From assembly GCA_903929895.1 (NCBI GenBank), contig CAIYWM010000699.1, forward strand, positions 1-14,569: 14,569 nucleotides of DNA, written 5' to 3'. Of this stretch, positions 1 through 6,498 are shown piece by piece. Position numbers and translations under genes: made by a program. This stretch comes from an uncultured Alphaproteobacteria bacterium (GTDB taxonomy: Bacteria; Pseudomonadota; Alphaproteobacteria; Reyranellales; Reyranellaceae). Under the pieces are notes generated by a model, which worked only from the letters and a program-made list of their open reading frames with translations, was not told where the DNA came from and searched no databases. The stretch's first letter is position 1. Every line of letters starts with the position of its first letter.

Positions 1-1
1 A

Positions 2-259
2 GGCTGCTCCGCCTGCGTTCGAGAGGATGGCGCCGACGTCGTGATCCTGGGCGGCGCGGGCCTCGCGGGCCTCGCCGCGAAGTTGAAGCCGATGGTCGAT
101 GCGCCTCTGCTCGACGGCGTCGCCTGCGCCATCTCGATGGCCGAGGGGCTCGCCCTGCAGAAGCTCGCCAAAGCCACCAATGGTGCACTTGCGAAGCCGG
201 GCGCCGTCGACAGCATCAAACTCTCCAGGGGACTTTCGAAGCTGCTACAATCGCCCTAG
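2..259 (+). CDS. Asp/Glu/hydantoin racemase family protein (C-terminal part, 5' end outside window)
   Basis: Only the last 85 residues are present; the gene enters from the left edge and stops with TAG at 257-259. The visible part matches the C-terminal half of the Asp/Glu/hydantoin racemase fold (PF01177): a beta strand in GADVVILGGAGLAGLA, then a loop with APLLDGVACAI and a helix with AEGLALQKLAK. Family members racemise or decarboxylate small acids or hydantoins with two opposed cysteines. In the segment that usually reads L-G-C-(T/A)-G the second cysteine is glycine here (ILGGAG), so a two-cysteine racemase mechanism is doubtful; the first cysteine lies outside the window. Eleven bases separate it from the FAH-family gene on the same strand, so the two are probably co-transcribed. 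The family call is fairly firm, the substrate unknown. Confidence 0.72.
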   Translation, partial: GCSACVREDGADVVILGGAGLAGLAAKLKPMVDAPLLDGVACAISMAEGLALQKLAKATNGALAKPGAVDSIKLSRGLSKLLQSP

Positions 260-270
260 GGTCCGTCCTC

Positions 271-1113
271 ATGCGGTTGGTCAGCTTTCGCCATGCGGGC
301 GCGAACAAATTCGGCGCGGCCGTGGACGGCGGCATCGTCGATCTGTCGGCGCGCACGAACGGGCGCTGGCCCGGCTTGCGCGATGTCATCGCGGCCAAGG
401 CACTCGATGAACTTCGCGGCATGACTGAGGGCGCTGCGGCGGACCTGAAGTTCGAGGACGTCGAGTTGCTGCCGGTCATCCCAGATCCGGGCAAGATCCT
501 CTGCGTCGGCCTCAACTATGCGAGCCATGTCGGCGAGGTCGGACGCCAGATGCCGACGGTTCCGAGCGTGTTCTCACGGCTTCACAACACGCTGGTGCGC
601 CACGGCGGCGACATCGTGCGGCCACGCGCCTCCACCCACTTCGACTATGAGGGCGAGCTGGCCATCGTGATCGGCGAGCGTTGCCGGCACGTCGCGCGTG
701 CCAGCGCTCTCTCGGTGATCGCCGGCTACACCTGCTTCATCGACGGCAGCGTGCGCGACTTCCAGAAGCATTCGGTCTTCGCCGGCAAGAACTTCCCGGC
801 CACCGGGCCTCTCGGACCATGGATGGTCACGTCGGACGTGATCGCCGATCCGCAGCGGCTGGAACTCACGACGCGACTGAACGGCACCGTGGTGCAGCAC
901 GACACGACCGATCACATGATCTTCGATGTCGCCACCATCATCGAATATCTCTCGACCGTGACCTGGCTGGAACCGGGCGACATCATCGCGACCGGCACGC
1001 CCGACGGCGTCGGCGCCGGCCGCAAGCCGCCGCTCTGGATGAAGGCCGGCGACAGGCTGGAAGTCGGGATCTCAGGCATAGGGACCTTGGGCGTCAATGT
1101 CGTCGACGAGTAA
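271..1113 (+). CDS. Fumarylacetoacetate hydrolase (FAH) family protein
   Basis: A 280-residue protein, the usual length for a bacterial FAH-family enzyme with a short N-terminal domain (about 1-70) and the C-terminal catalytic domain (about 73-278). Members hydrolyse C-C bonds, decarboxylate or isomerise beta-keto acids in aromatic and amino-acid breakdown, using a divalent metal. Metal ligands are visible as E127 and E129 in DYEGELAIVIG and D158 in FIDGSVRDFQ. K173 and the TGTPDGVGAGRKPP segment near 241-254 are also typical. The N-terminus MRLVSFRHAG is a standard start for the family, although no clear Shine-Dalgarno sequence precedes the ATG. It lies 11 bases after the racemase-family gene, and its last 17 bases overlap the MFS gene, implying one transcript. 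The family is secure; the exact reaction is not determinable. Confidence 0.93.
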   Translation: MRLVSFRHAGANKFGAAVDGGIVDLSARTNGRWPGLRDVIAAKALDELRGMTEGAAADLKFEDVELLPVIPDPGKILCVGLNYASHVGEVGRQMPTVPSVFSRLHNTLVRHGGDIVRPRASTHFDYEGELAIVIGERCRHVARASALSVIAGYTCFIDGSVRDFQKHSVFAGKNFPATGPLGPWMVTSDVIADPQRLELTTRLNGTVVQHDTTDHMIFDVATIIEYLSTVTWLEPGDIIATGTPDGVGAGRKPPLWMKAGDRLEVGISGIGTLGVNVVDE

Positions 1114-2344
1114 CTCATTCGACCTGCCGGCCAGCGACGCCGGCAGCAATGCGAAGAAGGCCCGCGAGTTCAAGGTGATCGCGCTGATCGCCGTGGCGCA
1201 TTTCGTGAGCCACGTGCACATCATGCTGCTGCCGCCGCTGTTCGGCGAAGTGCGCGAGGCGTTCGGCGTCAGCTATGTCGAGATCGGCTTCGCACTGACG
1301 GCGTTCAATGCCGCCTCCGCCCTGCTGCAGACGCCGGCCGGCTTCCTGGTCGACCGGGTCGGCCCGCGCGCCATGCTGACCGGCGGCCTGATCCTGGGCG
1401 GTCTCGCCGTCGCGGCGGCCGCGCTGCTGCCCGGCTACTGGTTCTTCGTCATCGCCTACGGCTTCCTCGGCCTCGCCAACACCGTCTATCACCCGGCCGA
1501 CTATTCGATCCTGTCGGCCACCATCGATCACAAGCGGATCGGCAAGGCCTTCTCGATCCACACCTTCGCGGGCTACCTCGGCTCGGGCGTCACGCCGGCG
1601 CTGGCGCTGGCCTGCGCCGCCCTGTGGGGCTGGCGCGGCGCCTTCCTGTTCGTCGCCGGCCTGTCGATCGCGACCGCGTTGCTGCTGATCGTGGCGGGCA
1701 GCATCCTGCCGCGCGTCGTGCACAAGCCCGGGCAGCAGCCGACCAAGGAGAGCGGCCAGAAGGTCGGGCTCGACCTGCTGCTGAGCGCGCCGATCCTGCG
1801 CAACCTTCTGTTCTTCTTCTGCCTCGCCATGGCCAATGGCGGCATCCAGACCTTCACCGTTGTCGGCATGGCGCAGATCCATGGCACGCCCTTCTCGGTG
1901 GCCAGCGTGGCGCTGTCGGGCTTCCTGCTGTTCAGCGCCGGCGGCGTGCTGCTGGGCGGCATCATCGCCGACCGCACGCCGCACCACGAGCGCGTGGCGG
2001 CCGTCGGCTTCGCCTGCACCTCAACCATGGCGATCCTGATGGCCTGGGTGAACATGCCGGCCGCGGTGCTGATCGGCGTCATGTCGCTGGGCGGCCTGCT
2101 CAACGGCATCATCCAGCCGTCTCGCGACATGATGGTGCGCGCCGTCACGCCGCCGGGCTCGTTCGGCAAGGTGTTCGGCTTCGTCAGCACCGGCTTCAAC
2201 CTGGGCGGCATGATCGCCCCGCTGCTCTATGGATTCCTGATGGACCATGGCGAGCCGCGCGCCATCTTCATGATCGTCACCGGCTTCATCTTCCTGGCGC
2301 TGGTGACCGCCCTCACCCGCCGCAAACCCGAGAGCATTGCCTGA
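1097..2344 (+). CDS. MFS transporter (fosmidomycin-resistance-like branch)
   Basis: A 415-residue integral inner-membrane protein with about twelve hydrophobic segments and a hydrophilic loop near residues 205-225 dividing the two six-helix halves. The loop between helices 2 and 3 carries a motif A variant, AGFLVDRVGPR (81-91). TM1 holds AHFVSHVHIMLLPPLF, and a later segment has NTVYHPADYS (128-137), both reminiscent of the Fsr/fosmidomycin-resistance branch. The likely role is proton-coupled movement of a small organic compound; direction and substrate are unknown. The ATG overlaps the end of the FAH-family gene by 17 bases in another frame, and the TGA shares its last base with the next ATG, so translational coupling along this operon is likely. 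The next internal methionine would fall inside TM1, which supports the upstream start. Confidence 0.92.
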   Translation: MSSTSNSFDLPASDAGSNAKKAREFKVIALIAVAHFVSHVHIMLLPPLFGEVREAFGVSYVEIGFALTAFNAASALLQTPAGFLVDRVGPRAMLTGGLILGGLAVAAAALLPGYWFFVIAYGFLGLANTVYHPADYSILSATIDHKRIGKAFSIHTFAGYLGSGVTPALALACAALWGWRGAFLFVAGLSIATALLLIVAGSILPRVVHKPGQQPTKESGQKVGLDLLLSAPILRNLLFFFCLAMANGGIQTFTVVGMAQIHGTPFSVASVALSGFLLFSAGGVLLGGIIADRTPHHERVAAVGFACTSTMAILMAWVNMPAAVLIGVMSLGGLLNGIIQPSRDMMVRAVTPPGSFGKVFGFVSTGFNLGGMIAPLLYGFLMDHGEPRAIFMIVTGFIFLALVTALTRRKPESIA

Positions 2345-3183
2345 TGGACTCCCTGACGCCTGCTACCCCCGCCAAGACCGAAGCCCTCGCCCGCCGCTAT
2401 GGCGCCGAGGCCGTCCCCACGGCCGGCCCGTGGAACGAAACCATCGCCACGATGCTCGATCACCGCTCGGTGCGCAGCTACAAGCCCGATCCGGTGCCGG
2501 CCGGCGCGCTGGAGAGCATGATCGCCGCCGCCCAGTCGGCCGCCACCAGCTCCAACATGCAGTGGTGGTCGGCGCTCGCCGTCACCGATCCCGCCAAGAA
2601 GAAGGTGCTGGCCGAGATCGCCGGCGGCCAGAAGCATATCGAGCAGTGCCCGCTGTTCATCGCCTGGATCGCCGACATGTCGCGCAACCAGCGCATCTCG
2701 AACGCGACGAAGACCCCGTTCGAGACCATGCCCTGGCTCGAGACCTTCATGGTCGCCTCGATCGACGCGGCACTGGCGGCCCAGAACGCCGTGGTCGCTG
2801 CGGAATCGATGGGCCTGCGTACCGTCTACATCGGCGCCATGCGCAACGACCCCATGCGCGTCGCCGAGCTGCTGGGCCTGCCGCCCCAGGCCGTGGTCGT
2901 GTTCGGCCTCTGCGTCGGATATGCCACGGAAAAGGGCGAAGGCGAGGTGAAGCCCCGCCTGCCGCAGTCGGTCGTGCTGCACACCGAGCGCTACGATGCG
3001 TCAAAGGAAGAGGCCCTGCGCGCCGCCTATGACGCCGAGATGAGCAAGTTCTCGGCCCGCCACGAGCTGCAGGCCGCAACCTGGACCCAGCGCGTGCTGA
3101 ACCGGCTGGGGCCGATCAAGGCGATGAACGGCCGCGAAACGCTGCGCGCGGCGCTGGCCAAGATGGGCTTCGAAGTCCGGTAG
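2344..3183 (+). CDS. Nitroreductase family FMN-dependent oxidoreductase (NfsA-like)
   Basis: A 279-residue protein of the nitroreductase superfamily, closest in pattern to the NfsA/FRase I branch. These are cytoplasmic homodimers that use FMN and NAD(P)H to reduce nitro compounds, quinones or flavins. FMN-binding signatures are visible: HRSVRSYKPDPVP (40-52), AAQSAATSSNMQWW (62-75), YIGAMRN (162-168), GLCVGY (188-193) and the basic KPRLPQ (203-208), which in NfsA-type enzymes contacts FMN or NADPH. The tail from about 217 is helical. The start ATG overlaps the MFS stop by one base (TGATG), so the gene is translationally coupled to the transporter, hinting that the enzyme acts on the transported compound or its product. 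The family is certain; the physiological substrate is not. Confidence 0.92.
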   Translation: MDSLTPATPAKTEALARRYGAEAVPTAGPWNETIATMLDHRSVRSYKPDPVPAGALESMIAAAQSAATSSNMQWWSALAVTDPAKKKVLAEIAGGQKHIEQCPLFIAWIADMSRNQRISNATKTPFETMPWLETFMVASIDAALAAQNAVVAAESMGLRTVYIGAMRNDPMRVAELLGLPPQAVVVFGLCVGYATEKGEGEVKPRLPQSVVLHTERYDASKEEALRAAYDAEMSKFSARHELQAATWTQRVLNRLGPIKAMNGRETLRAALAKMGFEVR

Positions 3184-3254
3184 AGGCCGAGCTTCGCCCG
3201 GCCGCATGGCACGGCGCGTGCTGGAGTCTCCGGACGGTCAGGACGGAGGGCATC

Positions 3255-4769
3255 ATGCGGCGGACGGCTCATCGCTTTCTCGTGACATTGGCGCTCTGCG
3301 CGGCGGCAAGTGCCGCCTCGGCGCAGGGCCATCTCAGGATCGGTATTGGTGACGATCCGGACGTGCTCGACCCCAGCCTGTCGCGCACCTATACGGGCCG
3401 CATCGTCTTCGCCTCGATCTGCGACAAGCTGTTCGACATCGACGAGAAGCTCGCGATCGTGCCGCAGCTCGCGCTCGGCCACGAGACCTCCGCCGACGGC
3501 AAGACGGTCCTGATCAAGCTGCGCCCCGGCGTGAAATTCCATGACGGCGAGCCGCTCGACGCCGCCGCAGCCAAGTACAGCCTCGAACGCCACCTGAACA
3601 TGAAGGGGTCGTTCCGCAAGCCCGAGATCGGCATCGTCGAAAGCGTCGATGTCGTCGATCCGCTGACCATCAAGCTGAACCTGAAGCAGCCCTTCTCCCC
3701 GCTGCTGGCCCAGCTCACCGACCGTTCAGGCATGATGGTCTCGCCCAAGGCCGCGGAGGCGGCGGGCGATAAATTCGGCCTGAAGCCCGTGTGCGCCGGC
3801 CCCTACAGGTTCGTCGAACGGGTCCAGCAGGACCGCATCGTGGTCGAGAAGTTCGCCGACTACTGGAACAAGGACCAGGTCTTCATCGGCAAGATCACCT
3901 ACCTGCCGATCGTCGATACGACCGTGCGCCTGGCCAACCTGCGCTCGGGCGGCATCGACCTCACAGAGAGAATCCTGGCGACCGACATTCCGACCGTGCG
4001 CGCCGATCCCAAGCTGAAGCTCGCCAACTCGGTCTCGCTCGCCTGGTTCGGGCTGATGATCAATCAGGAGAATGGGCCCAAGTCGAACAATCCGCTGGGC
4101 AAGGACCCGAGGGTGCGCCGCGCCTTCGAGCTGGCGCTCGACCGCGACGCCATCAACCAGGTCGTGTTCAACGGCGAGTTCGTGCCGGGCAACCAGTGGG
4201 TCAGCCCGCAGAGCCCCTACTACCAAAAAGACTTCCCGATTCCCAAGCGCGACATTGCCAAGGCGAAGGCGCTGATGAAGGAGGCCGGCATCACCGGCAA
4301 ACTCACCCTCGACTACATGGTGAACAACGCGCCGGAGTCGCGCGCCATCGCCGAGGTCGTGCAGTCGCTGGTGGCCGAGGCGGGCTTCGACCTGAAGCTC
4401 CGCGTCGTCGAGGTGGCGACCGCGCTGAAGGCCGGCGAGGACGGCGACTTCCAGGTCTATGCGCTGACCTGGAGCGGCCGCAGCGATCCCGACGGCAATT
4501 CGGTGGTCTTCCAGACCTGCGGCGCGCCGCAGAACATGGGGAAATACTGCGACAAGGAACTGGACGGCTGGCACCAGGAAGCCCGCGCCGCCACCGAGTT
4601 CGAGGCACGCAAGGCGATCTACCGCAAGGTCACCGAACGCTTCCTCGACAAGGGCTGGATCTTCTACCTGTACCACCCGCAGAACCTGGCGACCCATACG
4701 GTCCGGCTCGAAGGATTCCGTCCGGTGCCGGATGGGCTGCTGCGGGTGGTCGGGCTGAAGCTGAAATAG
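3255..4769 (+). CDS. ABC transporter substrate-binding protein, family 5 (peptide/nickel/opine type)
   Basis: A 504-residue periplasmic binding protein. Residues 1-23 form a Sec signal peptide (MRRTAHRFLV, then an Ala-rich core) with probable cleavage at ASA before Q24. The family-5 pattern follows: HLRIGIGDDPDVLDP, then the strand-turn region SADGKTVLIKLRPGVKFHDG near 77-96, LDAAAAKYSLERH, and a long lobe ending in GLKLK. Family members capture oligopeptides, opines, glutathione, nickel chelates or sugars for a dipeptide-type ABC importer. The start is supported by GGAGGG at 3245-3250, four bases before the ATG. The gap after the nitroreductase gene is 71 bases with no convincing terminator, so it may be the last gene of the operon. 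No permease or ATPase gene follows; the next gene is convergent after seven bases. It must borrow a transporter encoded elsewhere or act as a sensor. Confidence 0.93.
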   Translation: MRRTAHRFLVTLALCAAASAASAQGHLRIGIGDDPDVLDPSLSRTYTGRIVFASICDKLFDIDEKLAIVPQLALGHETSADGKTVLIKLRPGVKFHDGEPLDAAAAKYSLERHLNMKGSFRKPEIGIVESVDVVDPLTIKLNLKQPFSPLLAQLTDRSGMMVSPKAAEAAGDKFGLKPVCAGPYRFVERVQQDRIVVEKFADYWNKDQVFIGKITYLPIVDTTVRLANLRSGGIDLTERILATDIPTVRADPKLKLANSVSLAWFGLMINQENGPKSNNPLGKDPRVRRAFELALDRDAINQVVFNGEFVPGNQWVSPQSPYYQKDFPIPKRDIAKAKALMKEAGITGKLTLDYMVNNAPESRAIAEVVQSLVAEAGFDLKLRVVEVATALKAGEDGDFQVYALTWSGRSDPDGNSVVFQTCGAPQNMGKYCDKELDGWHQEARAATEFEARKAIYRKVTERFLDKGWIFYLYHPQNLATHTVRLEGFRPVPDGLLRVVGLKLK

Positions 4770-4776
4770 CGCAGGC

Positions 4777-5430
4777 TCAGTCGAACTTGCCGCTCTTCAG
4801 CCGGTCGACCATCGGGTTCTGGGCCGGCGCCGCGACCCGGCGCAAGGTGTTGGTGTCGCGGTGGTTGAAGGCCGGCGTCTTGCCGCGGACCGCCAAATCG
4901 GTGCGCGTCACGTAGGACCAGGAACCGTCATCGTTGAAGGTGATGTCGATGCGGTAGTAGTCGGTCCGGAACGCCTGCTCGAGGAAGGTGGTCGAGCAGA
5001 TGCCGAAGCGCGTGTCGCCGCGTGTGGCCTCCACGGAAATCGTCTTGTCTCCCGGCTTTGCCGTCCCGCCCGCCAGCACGACCTGGCCGCGCGGGATGGC
5101 GATGGATTGCATGATCAGGCCGGTGGCCGGCTCCCACAGCCAGTAGCCGACCTGGTCGTGGAAGGTGATGGCTTCCTCGTCGGTGTTGATGTGGATGTGG
5201 TAGCGCAATCCATAGAGGAGCTGCGGTCCGTTGGGCTGAGGGTCGATCGGCTCCATCCGGATACGTTCCCGGAAGTTGCGCTGCTCCGGACCCGGCGCCT
5301 TGGGCGCGATGTCGATGCCCTTGTCGGACTCCCATTCGCCGGCGAGGCGGGCCAGTGGACCCAGATTGGCCAGCGTATCCGGCGAAAAATCCTCGGGCTC
5401 GCTAAAGACGTCTTCAGGAAGGTTGGACAT
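4777..5430 (-). CDS. Nitrobindin-like heme-binding beta-barrel protein (THAP4/DUF1794 type)
   Basis: A 217-residue protein with no signal peptide, rich in alternating beta-strand segments. LGPLARLAGEWES (23-35) resembles the opening strand of nitrobindin, whose family motif is a Gly-x-Trp in this position. Near the C-terminus FNHRDTNTLRRV offers H190, the position where nitrobindins place the proximal heme histidine. Nitrobindins are 10-strand barrels that bind heme and react with NO or peroxynitrite. It is longer than the minimal 160-residue barrel, with an acidic N-terminal extension and inserts. The start at 5430 is chosen because GAGGAG lies three bases upstream of that ATG; a GTG at 5448 would give six extra residues but has no such site. 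It follows the DUF2218 gene by 67 bases and is convergent with the solute-binding gene. The family call is moderate; heme binding is inferred. Confidence 0.68.
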   Translation of the reverse strand: MSNLPEDVFSEPEDFSPDTLANLGPLARLAGEWESDKGIDIAPKAPGPEQRNFRERIRMEPIDPQPNGPQLLYGLRYHIHINTDEEAITFHDQVGYWLWEPATGLIMQSIAIPRGQVVLAGGTAKPGDKTISVEATRGDTRFGICSTTFLEQAFRTDYYRIDITFNDDGSWSYVTRTDLAVRGKTPAFNHRDTNTLRRVAAPAQNPMVDRLKSGKFD

Positions 5431-5481
5431 GGGCTCCTCGGGCTGCACGCGTGCGGAATGTGCAGGCCCGCCTTCGCGTTA

Positions 5482-5498
5482 ACAAGCGCGCGGCTTGT
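5482..5498 (-). other. Stem-loop directly after the DUF2218 stop codon
   Basis: ACAAGC at 5482-5487 and GCTTGT at 5493-5498 can pair as a six-base stem around a GCGCG loop, starting at the last base of the DUF2218 stop codon on the minus strand. The transcript then reads TAACGC, with no run of U, so it is at best a weak terminator. It could instead slow the ribosome, protect the mRNA or lower expression of the downstream heme-barrel gene. Confidence 0.3.
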
Positions 5499-5818
5499 CA
5501 CGCATCGCGCCAGTCGAAGGCGAGTGGCGCCTCGCGGAAGGCGAAGCGATCGAGGTGACTCGCAACCGCCCCCTTGAGCCCTTCGAGCTGTCCCGCGGCG
5601 CTGGCCTCGAGCCGGCATTCCAGCGCGTCGGCATGCGCCGCCAGTACGAGAGTGGCGTCGCCCGGCCAGTCGGCCCCGCGGGCATTGCGCGGAAACACCA
5701 CCTTGCCCTTGTCCGGCGTGAACTCGACTTCGAGATTGTGGCTCCAGTGCTTGCAGAGCTGCTGGAGGTAGCGGCTGCCATTGGCGGTCGGCACGCGCGC
5801 GATGCTGGTGGTGCTCAT
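5498..5818 (-). CDS. DUF2218 family protein
   Basis: A 106-residue cytoplasmic protein matching the DUF2218 pattern over its whole length: an N-terminal ANGSRYLQQLCKHWSH (about 12-27), a strand with EVEFTPDKGKVVF, and the C-terminal HLDRFAFREAPLAFDW signature (about 88-103). The biochemical function is not established. The domain often occurs beside, or fused to, siderophore-interacting FAD proteins (ferric-siderophore reductases) and PadR regulators, so a role in iron or metal handling is the standard guess. The conserved C22, H24 and H27 cluster and H88 could be ligands, which is inference only. Its ATG overlaps the stop of the PadR gene by four bases (ATGA), so the regulator and this protein are translationally coupled. 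No ferric reductase gene is present in the window. Confidence 0.88.
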   Translation of the reverse strand: MSTTSIARVPTANGSRYLQQLCKHWSHNLEVEFTPDKGKVVFPRNARGADWPGDATLVLAAHADALECRLEASAAGQLEGLKGAVASHLDRFAFREAPLAFDWRDA

Positions 5819-6399
5819 AGGCGTTCGATCTTCTGCGCGGCTTCGTCGATGATGGCGACGGCGTCGTGGACCGTCTTCTTCTGGACGCCATCGCGCCCCA
5901 GGCGGTTGATCAGCGCCTCGCGAAGATTGCCCATGGCCCGGCGCACGGGCGCGGAGTCGGTGCGCTCCTGCAGTCCGGCGAGTTCGGCCAGTCGTGCAAA
6001 CAGCGCGTCGACCTCCACTTTGCGCTCCGCGAGATGGGCGATCCCGTCCGGCGTGACCGCGAAGGACTTGCGCGCGCCTTCCGACTTCGCCTCGGCGATG
6101 TGGCCCATTTCGTCGAGCAGGGTCAGCGTCGGATAGATCATGCCGGGGCTCGGCACGTATCTGCCGCCGGTCAGTTCCTCGATGGCGCGGATGAGCTCGT
6201 AGCCGTGCCGCGGCTCGTCGGCGATCAGCTTCAGCAGCACGAGCCGCAGCTCACCCGAATCGAAGACGCGCCGGCGTCCCCGCCCGCCGTGGCCGTCGCC
6301 GGCATGCCCTTCCCAGCCATGGCCCGGCCGGCCAAAGCCGCGCCGACCAAAATGATGCCGATGGGACTGCTCGTCCCGATGATGATGAAAACCTCTCAA
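5815..6399 (-). CDS. PadR family transcriptional regulator with His-rich N-terminus (YqjI-like)
   Basis: A winged-helix regulator of 194 residues from the chosen start. The first 40 residues are rich in His, Gly and Arg with nine histidines (HHH at 5-7, H13, H15, H16, H27, H32, H37). The PadR domain follows at about 47-125: ELRLVLLKLIADEPRHGYELI, then PSPGMIYPTLTLLDEMGHI as the recognition region. A helical C-terminal dimerisation part runs from about 125 to 194. The layout and motifs resemble E. coli YqjI, a metal-responsive repressor of the ferric reductase gene yqjH whose N-terminal extension binds metal. The TTG at 6399 is preferred because AAAGGA lies seven bases upstream and a promoter-like region begins just beyond. 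An in-frame ATG at 6426 would add nine residues but lies within the likely -10 region and lacks a ribosome site. Iron or nickel sensing and autorepression are inferred. Confidence 0.88.
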   Translation of the reverse strand: MRGFHHHRDEQSHRHHFGRRGFGRPGHGWEGHAGDGHGGRGRRRVFDSGELRLVLLKLIADEPRHGYELIRAIEELTGGRYVPSPGMIYPTLTLLDEMGHIAEAKSEGARKSFAVTPDGIAHLAERKVEVDALFARLAELAGLQERTDSAPVRRAMGNLREALINRLGRDGVQKKTVHDAVAIIDEAAQKIERL

Positions 6400-6406
6400 G
6401 GGTTTA

Positions 6407-6412
6407 TCCTTT
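6407..6412 (-). promoter_or_regulatory. Ribosome binding site supporting the TTG start of the PadR gene
   Basis: On the minus strand AAAGGA is followed by the seven-base spacer TAAACCC and then TTG at 6399-6397. No comparable purine-rich site lies before the alternative ATG at 6426-6424. The site therefore favours the TTG start. Confidence 0.5.
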
Positions 6413-6421
6413 CTATGTCTT

Positions 6422-6452
6422 AACATATCCAAGATATATCTTGATGGTTCAA
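6422..6452 (-). promoter_or_regulatory. Putative promoter of the padR-DUF2218 operon
   Basis: This is the only clearly AT-rich patch in the window. Reading the minus strand, TTGAAC (6452-6447) could be a -35 box. TATGTT (6427-6422) could be a -10 box at 19-base spacing, or the GATATG just upstream of it at 17. Transcription would begin near 6415, leaving a short leader with AAAGGA before the TTG start. The match to sigma-70 consensus is only partial. The 14-base palindrome sits between the two boxes, as expected for a repressor site. Confidence 0.4.
6430..6443. promoter_or_regulatory. Perfect 14-bp palindrome, likely PadR operator
   Basis: CAAGATATATCTTG reads the same on both strands with no mismatch. 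It lies 31 bases upstream of the preferred start of the PadR regulator, between candidate -35 and -10 boxes. Such a long AT-rich palindrome is unlikely by chance in a high-GC genome. PadR proteins bind dyad sites as dimers and commonly repress their own promoters, so autoregulation by the neighbouring YqjI-like protein is the simplest reading. Binding itself is inferred. Confidence 0.6.
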
Positions 6453-6469
6453 AAACACAAGGGCCCTCG
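6451..6469 (-). terminator. Weak candidate terminator after the repeat-protein gene
   Basis: On the minus strand CGAGGGCCCTTG is followed by TGTTTTTG, about 30 bases beyond the stop codon of the Gly/Val/Pro-rich protein. The arms can form only about four base pairs, including one G-U, around a GGCC loop, so the hairpin is weak. The T run and the position before the padR promoter are the points in its favour. Confidence 0.25.
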
Positions 6470-6498
6470 CCGATCTTCTTTGGATTTTTCAGCTTGAG

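Noticed and set aside
3184..3254. Terminator or promoter between nitroreductase and solute-binding genes
   Set aside because: The 71 bases show no good hairpin with a T run and no convincing -35/-10 pair; only the ribosome site is clear.
4770..4776. Bidirectional terminator between the convergent solute-binding and heme-barrel genes
   Set aside because: Only seven bases separate the stops and no strong stem with T runs is visible across the junction.
5431..5448. GTG start adding six residues to the heme-barrel protein
   Set aside because: The GAGGAG within this stretch is best read as the ribosome site for the ATG at 5430.
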